Origin: an uncultured bacterium | Lineage (GTDB): Bacteria; Cyanobacteriota; Vampirovibrionia; Gastranaerophilales; Gastranaerophilaceae | Direction: 5' to 3' | NCBI GenBank assembly: GCA_900553205.1 | Contig: USCK01000001.1 | Location: 1-36,676 of the forward strand | DNA length: 36,676 bases | Shown here: positions 1-6,679 of the stretch, piece by piece | Layout: every line of letters begins with the position of its first letter | How positions within the stretch are numbered: position 1 is the first letter of the stretch | The notes under the pieces: generated by a model | Told to the model about the DNA's origin: nothing | The model's input: the letters and a program-made list of their open reading frames with translations, nothing else | Databases searched by the model: none | Translations under genes and position numbers: made by a program

Positions 1-441
1 AGTAGTCAGATAGTATATTCCAGCCGTAAAAATCAGGCTAAGAAGGAGACAGAGCTTGACTGGCTTGCTTCTTGGAATCCAAATAAAGATAAACCTGTTA
101 AAGGGGTAGGTAAGATTTTGACTGCAGAGTATTTTGACACGCTCAAAAAAGACGGGTTCCATGATGTGTATGTAAGGTCTGAGGTGCCTGAACTATCTTA
201 TGCACAAACATTTTATGAAAAAATGGGGTTTGAAACCCTGCCAAACAAACGAGAGTCCATAGTCAAATCTTCGACAAATAAATATGTTGTAGGTGATTAT
301 GATTCTGCAGAAGATGAAATTGTTCCAATGGTGGCTGTAATGTCAGGGTGGGAAAAGGCTAAAAATGTTGTTTTTCATTTGTTTAATCGTAAACCAATGG
401 AGAAGCAGTCAGTTGATATTTCGACAGTTATCAATTCTTAG
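1..441 (+). CDS. GNAT-like acetyltransferase, C-terminal part (cut by window start)
   Basis: The frame is open from base 1 to the TAG at 439-441 with no stop, so the gene begins upstream; the TTG at 118 inside it has no ribosome binding site and is not a convincing start. The visible part contains 'LSYAQTFYEKMGFETL', which matches the last strand-helix element of GNAT N-acyltransferases, where aromatic and Gly residues follow a helix after the acetyl-CoA site. About 80 residues follow that motif, more than most GNATs have, and are not recognisable. The acetyl-CoA-binding motif itself would lie upstream or in the first visible residues, so substrate and activity cannot be judged. It converges with rpsT and shares a terminator with it. 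Confidence 0.6.
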   Translation, partial: SSQIVYSSRKNQAKKETELDWLASWNPNKDKPVKGVGKILTAEYFDTLKKDGFHDVYVRSEVPELSYAQTFYEKMGFETLPNKRESIVKSSTNKYVVGDYDSAEDEIVPMVAVMSGWEKAKNVVFHLFNRKPMEKQSVDISTVINS

Positions 442-461
442 AAAAATAAAATATGCATAAT

Positions 462-498
462 AAAAGAGCTATTCAATAATATATTGAATAGCTCTTTT
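462..498. terminator. Bidirectional terminator between the GNAT-like gene and rpsT
   Basis: A perfect 16-bp inverted repeat (462-477 with 483-498, loop 478-482) begins AAAAGAGC and ends GCTCTTTT. It therefore presents a U tract after the hairpin on both strands. It sits 20 bases after each of the two converging stop codons. Confidence 0.85.
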
Positions 499-517
499 GT
501 AAAGTTTTAAGCACTTA

Positions 518-784
518 TTACTTAGCTAATTTTTTAACCGCAAGAGTTAATCTTGATTTTTTTCTAGCAGCAGTATTTTTGTGCAAAATACCTTTAGAAA
601 CAGCTTTATCACAAAGTTGATAAACTTTTGATAGAGATGCGTTTAATGCTTCTTTATCTTCACCTTGAGCAAGTTCCAAAACTCTTTTTACAGCAGTTTT
701 GATAGAAGATTTGAAAGCTACATTTCTTTGTCTGTTTGCTTCTGCGATTAATACTCTTTTCTTAGCTGACTTAATATTTGCCAT
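518..784 (-). CDS. rpsT: 30S ribosomal protein S20
   Basis: The 88-residue basic protein starts 'MANIKSAKKRVLIAEANR', the typical S20 N-terminus, and keeps the family's length and Lys/Arg/Ala-rich three-helix composition. S20 is a primary binder of 16S rRNA in the 30S body. The start has a clear AGAAAGGTGA ribosome binding site at 791-800 on the minus strand. It appears to be a single-gene transcript, as rpsT is in many bacteria, ending at the shared hairpin just downstream. Confidence 0.97.
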   Translation of the reverse strand: MANIKSAKKRVLIAEANRQRNVAFKSSIKTAVKRVLELAQGEDKEALNASLSKVYQLCDKAVSKGILHKNTAARKKSRLTLAVKKLAK

Positions 785-943
785 TTTTATTCACCTTTCT
801 TTATTGTATTGAACTTGAGGATTAATGACTTCCTCTCATTCGCCACGAGGATGTGAGTACAATTATTTTACACCAAAAATACATATTACAATAGGTATAT
901 TAAAATATTTTAAAAACTTAATTAAAAACAAAAAGCATATTAA

Positions 944-1222
944 TTATGCGATAACATTAAGTTTGTGTTGTTGTTTCATATCTTGTTTCATTTTAGCTTC
1001 GCATTGTTTTTTCCAAGCAGAAGCCATTTGATACATTAGTTGGTTCTTTGCGTTTGCTACTGAATTGTGTACATCTTGTTGGTGTAGGGCATTGAAACTT
1101 GTTTCGCCAGCTTTTGAAGCTCTAAGCATGCTCATATTATTCTGATTAGTCTGCATCATGGCCATGCCTGCATTGTGTTGCATAGCGATTGCTTTAAATT
1201 GTGAAATTGCTGAAACTAACAT
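944..1222 (-). CDS. Small hypothetical protein, Met/Gln/Ala-rich
   Basis: The 92-residue product is predicted mostly helical and rich in Met, Gln, Asn and Ala ('MLVSAISQFKAIAMQHNAGM'), with a basic C-terminal third containing 'KKQCEAKMKQDMKQQHK'. There is no signal peptide or membrane segment. A GAAGGG stretch lies about 11 bases before the ATG, slightly far for a ribosome binding site, and a TATATT box lies closer. The short non-polar N-terminus followed by helix resembles in style the small helical proteins at 24785 and 28901, but the similarity is not strong enough to claim homology. Function unknown. An overlapping plus-strand reading at 825-1031 has no ribosome binding site and poor composition. 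Confidence 0.55.
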   Translation of the reverse strand: MLVSAISQFKAIAMQHNAGMAMMQTNQNNMSMLRASKAGETSFNALHQQDVHNSVANAKNQLMYQMASAWKKQCEAKMKQDMKQQHKLNVIA

Positions 1223-1423
1223 AACAAAATATACCCTTCACGTGCTTACCATATTATCACAATAATTAAAATTGTGCAACTACCATGTTGTCGAATGTGA
1301 AAGAAAATTATTGATTGTTTTTTGTCATAATTTTGTCATTTTCGGCTAGTATGGAGTGTAACTCAAGATTAACCGAAAAAATATTTTTTTTGTAAAATAT
1401 TTTTCTAAAAACACTTATTTTAT

Positions 1424-1437
1424 TATAATATATTATT
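1424..1437 (+). promoter_or_regulatory. -10 box close to the TPR gene start (possible leaderless transcript)
   Basis: A consensus TATAAT lies at 1424-1429, eight bases before the ATG at 1438, and no Shine-Dalgarno is present between them. Transcription from this box would begin at or next to the start codon. The -35 region (about 1401-1406, TTTTCT) is weak, so the promoter is plausible but not certain. Confidence 0.45.
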
Positions 1438-2565
1438 ATGAATAGGCGTCTTAAAAAGTTTTTGAAGTTTGTTGCAATAATCGGTATTGTTTTACTGCTT
1501 GTATTCGGTAGAGGACTTGTCAGAAAATATGTTATCAACAGAGCGTTAGGTGTGTATTATGTTTATAAAGGTGATAGAGCATATCACAAGCACAAATTAG
1601 CGTATTCAATTCAATATTATAATAAAGGTCTTGATTATTTTCCTGAACATTATACTGCTTGGTTTAACTTAGGTAATATTTATGTAGTTTATGAAGATTA
1701 TTATTCAGCTGTACTTGCTTATCAAAAAGCGATTGAATACAATCCTCGTTATACTATGGCAAGAATGAATTTGGGTATAATTGAAGCTGAAAAGCTCGGC
1801 AATTTTGATGAGGCAATAAGACAGTATGATGCTATTCTTAATCTAAAAAATAAAATATGGGCTATTCCTTTTTTGTTTAGTAACAAAAAAAGTTCTAAAC
1901 AAAATCGTGGTCTTGCTTATTATAACAGAGGTTTAGCATATAGAGAAAAAGCAATGTTTCTGTCTGACGAAGATAGAGAAATGGAGCTTGGTCTGTTGAG
2001 AAAAGCTGCAGAATCTTATGAAAAATCTCACAGAATACTTCGCAAAAATTCTGATGTAGTATTCAATTTGGCTCTAACATATCAAGTTATGGGTGACTAT
2101 AGAGATGCAGGTCTAAACTACTGCAAAGCTATTGCCCTAACACCGATGAACTATGAAGCGCATTACAACCTTGCCGTTCTTCTAAGACGATTAAAACGAT
2201 ACAAAGATGCAGTTGATGAACTGGAAAAAGCATCAATGTTGCTTTCGCTAAAAACAGATGATAGTGGCAAAGCTGCCTATGTGTTTGGGATTCTTTCTGA
2301 TGCTTCTCATCTTTATAGCAAATATGGTGCAAATGAACTTGGTACAAATATGGATATCTATGATACTGATAATCAAGATGTAAATCTTAAAAAGAAGAAG
2401 AAAAAGAAAAATCCGGAAGATGAGGACGAAGTAAAAAATTTCAACTATTCAACAGGCAAGATTGTTCCGTCTGAGGATTTGGATAAGGCAATGATGAAAA
2501 ATTTTAAAGTTTGTGCAGGCATGGATTATTTTAAGCATGAGGTAGAAGAAGATGACGACTACTAA
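1438..2565 (+). CDS. Membrane-anchored TPR protein
   Basis: The 375-residue protein has one N-terminal transmembrane helix (about residues 8-26, 'FVAIIGIVLLLVFG'). Several tetratricopeptide repeats follow, recognisable by patterns such as 'AWFNLGNIYVVYEDYYSAVLA', 'AYYNRGLAYREKA' and 'AHYNLAVLLRRLKRYKDAV'. TPRs are protein-protein scaffolds; here they are probably held at the inner face of the membrane or in the periplasm. A run of about eight Lys codons followed by acidic residues (near 2388-2430) separates the TPR region from the C-terminus. It is first in an operon and its end overlaps the GGDEF gene by 14 bases, so a role in localising or controlling that cyclase is a reasonable inference. 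The start lacks a Shine-Dalgarno (see the -10 box just upstream). Confidence 0.9.
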   Translation: MNRRLKKFLKFVAIIGIVLLLVFGRGLVRKYVINRALGVYYVYKGDRAYHKHKLAYSIQYYNKGLDYFPEHYTAWFNLGNIYVVYEDYYSAVLAYQKAIEYNPRYTMARMNLGIIEAEKLGNFDEAIRQYDAILNLKNKIWAIPFLFSNKKSSKQNRGLAYYNRGLAYREKAMFLSDEDREMELGLLRKAAESYEKSHRILRKNSDVVFNLALTYQVMGDYRDAGLNYCKAIALTPMNYEAHYNLAVLLRRLKRYKDAVDELEKASMLLSLKTDDSGKAAYVFGILSDASHLYSKYGANELGTNMDIYDTDNQDVNLKKKKKKKNPEDEDEVKNFNYSTGKIVPSEDLDKAMMKNFKVCAGMDYFKHEVEEDDDY

Positions 2566-3934
2566 TATTTTATTAAAATTATCTAATCTACTTGTTTCAT
2601 CTTCTGATATCTATGAAATTTCATCAGGTATAAAAAAAATTGTTTCTGATATCAAAGAAAATAATATATTTTTCTATGATTATTCATCACGAAAATTAAA
2701 AGATGTAATCAATAATTTTTCACCGATAGAAGATATGTATGACGAAACTGCCGTTGGAATTTTATACAATAATCTTCTAAAATTAAGAGATTGTGACTAT
2801 ATTCTTGATGGTTGCGAGGTCGTAGATGCAACACTTAAATATAATGAAGATGTCATAGTAAAAAATATTTTAATCCCTATGAAAGCTTCTGATTCAATTT
2901 TCGGAATGTTAGATATTTCTTTTGAGAATAAAAAAACTTTTTCTGTTCAATTTCTTAGAGAATTATCAGTTTTTGCAAATCAAATGTTTTTATGGATTCA
3001 AAATAAAATTCTAAATGATAGGCTTCAAGTTAATTCTAATTTTTATGATGCGTTGCGCAATATTGCAAAAATAATTGAAACCCAATATGAGTTGAATTAC
3101 ATTATTCCACTTATTGGTGAAATGATAGATAAGTTTGTATCAAATCATTTAATATATATATTTATAAAAGAAGGTTCTGAGTTTAAACTTTTTTGGCCAA
3201 CGGCTTGTCGTGATAAACGAATATATGATTTGATATCACAAATGAATTCTGAATACATAATTTCAGAGGATAGAAAAAGAGGAATTTTCCCACTTGTTGC
3301 AGGAAAAGAAATAGTAGGTTGTATAGCTGCACACAGTACGATAGATAAACTTTCGCCTAAAGAAATTGAATATATTTTACAACTGACTAAACAAGCATCA
3401 ATAACGATTGAAAGAGCAAATGTTTATGCAGAGGTTCTTAAACACGCAACTCTTGATGCTTTAACAGGTTTGAATAATCGTAGGCAGTTTGAAGTGCGTT
3501 TAAAACAAGAATACGCAAGTGCAACTCGTCAAAAGCACCCATTATGTGCAATTATGACAGATATTGATTTCTTCAAAAAAATAAATGATACATACGGACA
3601 TGCGATGGGGGATAAAGTGCTTAAATCCGTTGCACATATAATAAAAGAGCAACTTCGTGAATACGATATTCCATCAAGATATGGTGGTGAAGAATTTTGT
3701 ATTCTCTTGCCTCAAACCAAAATAGAAGAAGCAAATATTGTTGCACAGAGATTAAGAATGGCTGTTGAAAAAAATATTGTTGATGAAAATCAAAAAATAA
3801 GTGTTACAATAAGTATCGGACTCTCTCAACTTCAAGAAGGAGATACGGCAGAGGATTTATACAAACATGCAGATAAGGCTTTATACGAAGCTAAAGAGCG
3901 TGGAAGAAATAGGGTAATTGTATATGAAGAATAA
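2552..3934 (+). CDS. Diguanylate cyclase with GAF-like sensor region
   Basis: The 460-residue protein should make cyclic di-GMP from two GTP. The C-terminal GGDEF domain (from about residue 300, 'TLDALTGLNNRRQFE') has an intact GGEEF active site at 378-382 and an Asp-rich metal site 'DIDFFKKIND'. It also carries an I-site R-x-x-D at 369-372, exactly five residues before GGEEF, so product inhibition is expected. The N-terminal ~290 residues look like two GAF-type sensory domains with a linking helix; there are no membrane segments, so the protein is cytosolic. The start overlaps the TPR gene and the end overlaps tsaE, pointing to one transcript. No c-di-GMP receptor is seen in the window. Confidence 0.93.
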   Translation: MTTTNILLKLSNLLVSSSDIYEISSGIKKIVSDIKENNIFFYDYSSRKLKDVINNFSPIEDMYDETAVGILYNNLLKLRDCDYILDGCEVVDATLKYNEDVIVKNILIPMKASDSIFGMLDISFENKKTFSVQFLRELSVFANQMFLWIQNKILNDRLQVNSNFYDALRNIAKIIETQYELNYIIPLIGEMIDKFVSNHLIYIFIKEGSEFKLFWPTACRDKRIYDLISQMNSEYIISEDRKRGIFPLVAGKEIVGCIAAHSTIDKLSPKEIEYILQLTKQASITIERANVYAEVLKHATLDALTGLNNRRQFEVRLKQEYASATRQKHPLCAIMTDIDFFKKINDTYGHAMGDKVLKSVAHIIKEQLREYDIPSRYGGEEFCILLPQTKIEEANIVAQRLRMAVEKNIVDENQKISVTISIGLSQLQEGDTAEDLYKHADKALYEAKERGRNRVIVYEE

Positions 3935-4400
3935 AAGCTATAAAAAAGTATGTCATTCGATAGAAGAAACTAGAGAACTTGCTAAAAAATTTGCAAGTCT
4001 TACACAAGAAAAAGGTTGTTTTGTAAATCTTTTCGGTGAAATCGGTGCTGGTAAAACTGCTTTTGTAAGACTTGTTGCAGAAGCTCTTGATATAAAAGAA
4101 AAGGTTACAAGTCCTAGTTTTACTATACTTAATGAATATCATACAGGTAATATTCCGATTTATCATTTTGATTTGTACAGATTAGAAAATGAAGGTGTAA
4201 AAACAATTACTGATGAACTTAGAGAGTATTCTACAGGTAAACAACTTACTTTTGTAGAATGGGCAGAGTTTTCGCAAAATGAGATTCCGTTTGACCGTAT
4301 AGAAGTAAATGTTACTTATGATGATGAAGATAACAGATGTTTTGAATTTACTTCTATTGGTGAAGGTATGGACAAGATTATAGAAGGATTGGCAAAGTGA
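3924..4400 (+). CDS. tsaE: tRNA threonylcarbamoyladenosine biosynthesis ATPase TsaE
   Basis: TsaE is the ATPase partner of the TsaB-TsaD complex that installs t6A37 on ANN-decoding tRNAs. The sequence shows the Walker A loop 'GEIGAGKTAFVR', the family motif 'VTSPSFTILNEY' and the 'IYHFDLYRL' strand, ending with 'FVEWAEF'. The ATG at 3924 is preferred over an in-frame TTG at 3918 because AGGG at 3911-3914 is nine bases before it; this gives 158 residues, normal for the family. It overlaps the diguanylate cyclase gene by 11 bases and is followed directly by tsaB, a common bacterial pairing. TsaC and TsaD are not in the window. Confidence 0.95.
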   Translation: MKNKSYKKVCHSIEETRELAKKFASLTQEKGCFVNLFGEIGAGKTAFVRLVAEALDIKEKVTSPSFTILNEYHTGNIPIYHFDLYRLENEGVKTITDELREYSTGKQLTFVEWAEFSQNEIPFDRIEVNVTYDDEDNRCFEFTSIGEGMDKIIEGLAK

Positions 4401-5026
4401 AACTTTTAGCATTTGATACTTGTTTAGACAAAACTTATATCGTTTTAAGAGATGAAGATAATATCTTAACCTCAAAAATTCTTGAGTCTGATGAAAAGAA
4501 TTATCATTCAGCATATTTGATTTCGACTATTTCTAAAATATTAAAGGAAAATAATCTAACTCCTAAAGATATTGAAGGAATTGCAATCAATATCGGTCCG
4601 GGAAGTTTTACCGGAATAAGAGCTTGTACGACTGTAGCTCGAGTTATGGCCCAACAGTTGAATATAAAAGCTCTTGGTGTATCATCTTTAGAAATTTTAT
4701 CAAAAGCTTGTGATGATAAATATGTTGTAGCGCTTGATGCTCGTAAAAACAAAGCCTATTTATATGCCGGCAAACTTTTAGGTGCAGTTGAATTAGAAGA
4801 AGTAGATAAGCTGGTTAAAGGTAGAGATATAATAACTGATGATAGATTGTTTGAACGATTTAAAGAACTAGGAAATAATGTAATATCTTATCAGAAAGCT
4901 GATTTTGATTTAGGTAGAGTTCTATCAGATATCGCAATAACAAGAATCAAAGAACAAGAATGTGATTGGCATAAACTTTTACCTCTATATATTCAGCCAC
5001 CACCTGTTACTATTAAAAAGAAATAA
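4397..5026 (+). CDS. tsaB: tRNA threonylcarbamoyladenosine biosynthesis protein TsaB
   Basis: TsaB is the non-catalytic, ASKHA-fold partner that dimerises with TsaD for t6A synthesis. The signature 'IAINIGPGSFTGIRA' and the N-terminal 'MKLLAFDTC' strand are both present, and 209 residues fits the usual short TsaB. It starts with GTG, coupled to the TGA of tsaE (GTGA overlap), with AGAAGGA nine bases upstream. The C-terminus ends in a Lys-rich tail after 'LPLYIQPPPVT', a typical TsaB ending ('P.Y.R.P'). Confidence 0.93.
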   Translation: MKLLAFDTCLDKTYIVLRDEDNILTSKILESDEKNYHSAYLISTISKILKENNLTPKDIEGIAINIGPGSFTGIRACTTVARVMAQQLNIKALGVSSLEILSKACDDKYVVALDARKNKAYLYAGKLLGAVELEEVDKLVKGRDIITDDRLFERFKELGNNVISYQKADFDLGRVLSDIAITRIKEQECDWHKLLPLYIQPPPVTIKKK

Positions 5027-5037
5027 AAGGATTTGAT

Positions 5038-5913
5038 ATGAGTGCTATATGTAAAAACTGGACACAATGGCTTAAGGAAACAAGGTTTTCTGCTCTAACA
5101 GAGGAACTTAAAGCAGAAACTATTCAATGGCTGGATTCTGTCGGGAATGCAGTTATTAATATGGCACAAATCCAACCAAATGACACAGTTCTTGATATCG
5201 GTTGTGGTACAGGATTATTGAGCTTTAAGGCAATCGAAATTTTAGAAAAATTGAACGGTGAAGGAAAAGTTATTTTCTCTGACAAATTTCCTGATTGTTT
5301 AGAAACCTGTAAAAGTTTTTTGAATGAAAATCCTACAACAGTAAATTGTGAGTTTTTAAACGCATCTTGTGAAGATTTAAAACTCCCTGAAGGTAGTGTT
5401 GATAAGGCAGTTATGCGTTCAGTTTTGGTGCATATTGTTGATAAACAGTCTGCTATAAATGAGATTTTCAGAGTGTTAAAAACAGGTGGATATTTCTGTG
5501 CGTTTGAACCAATCATACGTTCTAATACAAGATATTCTGAATTGTTAGACCCTCAATACATAGAGAATTATCACGAGTTTAAAGATGCCGAGGCAAAGCT
5601 TATGTCTGACCCGAATGATTCTTTATGTAATTTTGATGATTTTACAATCAAAAATAATCTTGTTAAAGCTGGATTTTCTTCACCATCAACTATGATTCAT
5701 ACAATAGAATCAAAATATACTGTAACTAAGGAAATGGTAGTACCTTGGTTTGTATCGCCTCCTTCACCTGATAGACCTTCTATGAAGGAAAGATTTATGA
5801 CTTTCTTTGATGAAAAGAAAGTGGATAAATATATTTCTGATGTTCAGAATTATCTTACAGGTAGAGAAATCTCTTTGAAAACTAATTCTGTACTTATTTA
5901 TGCGACTAAATAG
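5038..5913 (+). CDS. Class I SAM-dependent methyltransferase
   Basis: The 291-residue protein has a classical Rossmann methyltransferase core: motif I 'VLDIGCGTGLLSF' (about residues 51-63), an acidic post-I loop ('FSDKFPD'), and motif IV-V region 'SVLVHIVDKQSAINEIFRVLKTGG'. It resembles the UbiE/Methyltransf_11 group, which methylates small molecules, but the C-terminal 110 residues do not identify a substrate. It follows tsaB by 11 bases with an AAAGGA ribosome binding site, so it is the last gene of the TPR-GGDEF-tsaEB operon. Nothing links it functionally to t6A. Confidence 0.85.
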   Translation: MSAICKNWTQWLKETRFSALTEELKAETIQWLDSVGNAVINMAQIQPNDTVLDIGCGTGLLSFKAIEILEKLNGEGKVIFSDKFPDCLETCKSFLNENPTTVNCEFLNASCEDLKLPEGSVDKAVMRSVLVHIVDKQSAINEIFRVLKTGGYFCAFEPIIRSNTRYSELLDPQYIENYHEFKDAEAKLMSDPNDSLCNFDDFTIKNNLVKAGFSSPSTMIHTIESKYTVTKEMVVPWFVSPPSPDRPSMKERFMTFFDEKKVDKYISDVQNYLTGREISLKTNSVLIYATK

Positions 5914-6247
5914 GTTGTAAGAGTTATGTTGTTAACTTAATAAGTTAATAATAAAGTTATTGTATGGAATATGTCATTGCAAAAAATCTTAGATTTTGAA
6001 ACAATTTAGAACATAATCCACGGCATTCTGTCATATTGAGCGATAGCGAAATATCTCTAACAAGTCTTACATGAGATTCTTCGGCAAGCCGAGCAGAGGG
6101 TGAAAATCGAAAATTCATAATCGGAAAAAGTATTTTTTCGATTTGAATTTGAGTGTACCCGTTTAATGCGAGGCGCAGTAGCCTAACGGCTCTGAATGAC
6201 ATTTTTTATTTTCTTAATAACTTAGTCACTTAACTCTTAATCACTTC
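5914..6247. repeat. MITE-like intergenic element with heptad-repeat borders
   Basis: This stretch has no gene. Its outer parts (5928-5962 and 6212-6247) are short tandem 'TTAAGTnACTAAG'-style repeats in opposite orientations. The core contains 'CATTCTGTCATATTGAGCGATAGCGAAATATCTC' style sequence (reported here in two parts: CATTCTGTCATATTGAGC then GATAGCGAAATATCTC, about 6023-6058) and the oppositely oriented CTCTGAATGACA (6190-6201). The same core and border motifs recur at 24311-24552, 28153-28228 and near 36630, so it is a dispersed, probably non-autonomous repeat. No target-site duplication or transposase could be defined. Confidence 0.55.
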
Positions 6248-6429
6248 ATCTAATTTGTAACAAAATATTGCATTTTGGAGTTTGTAGGGTTGCAGAAATG
6301 TGACACATCGTAAATAATGAGTATATACATTTACAGAGTAGACTTGGATAAATTTTTTAAAGCGAAGACAAAATAGTATTATTAAAAATGACTTAAAACG
6401 CCATGTTGCTATTTTAACTGTGTTCATTT

Positions 6430-6545
6430 TGAGGAATGATGCCAGTCACAGATGTTACCTATCAGTCGGACAGAAACTCTAACCCATTGTGGCTATACCA
6501 TTTCTACCGACGAGGACGGGAACGGAACTCTAAGACCCACAATAT
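6430..6545. other. GC-richer island of unknown nature in a gene-free gap
   Basis: Compared with the AT-rich flanks this ~115-base stretch is visibly richer in G and C. It contains two imperfect copies of a GGAACGGAACTCTAAGACCCA-like unit (near 6468-6486 and 6516-6536). Short readings exist in two plus frames (6436-6633 and 6452-6571), but neither looks like a recognisable protein, although the second carries a Ca-loop-like 'DEDGNG'. It may be a fragment of a transferred gene or part of a structured RNA continuing into 6559-6651. No firm call is possible. Confidence 0.3.
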
Positions 6546-6558
6546 CAAAAGTATTTAC

Positions 6559-6651
6559 AAAAAACTGCTAAAATTTCTACCGAAAGATTTGCTTATGCAA
6601 ATTGAACGTAAATCCGTTCTTGGGGTCGGTTAGATAATTTGGCAGTTTTTT
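6559..6651 (+). ncRNA. Candidate structured RNA (nested stem with two internal hairpins)
   Basis: An outer stem pairs 6559-6572 with 6638-6651 (14 bp, one G-U). A second stem pairs 6576-6583 with 6626-6634 (8 bp, one bulged T). Inside lie two separate hairpins: 6587-6592/6597-6602 with a TTAT loop, and 6604-6608/6615-6619. All four helices can form together as a three-way-junction fold ending in a T run. No promoter or known RNA family was recognised, and the strand is chosen only because the T run is at the right end. It lies between two genes in a 766-base gap. Confidence 0.4.
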
Positions 6652-6679
6652 AATTGTTTATTTGTAAAAAAGTTATGCC

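Noticed and set aside
825..1031. 68-codon plus-strand reading opposite the small hypothetical gene
   Set aside because: No ribosome binding site, odd Cys/Phe-rich composition, mostly the complement of the minus-strand gene.
6436..6633. 65-codon plus-strand reading in the GC-richer island
   Set aside because: No recognisable family; it runs through a region better explained by RNA helices, and a competing frame is equally plausible.
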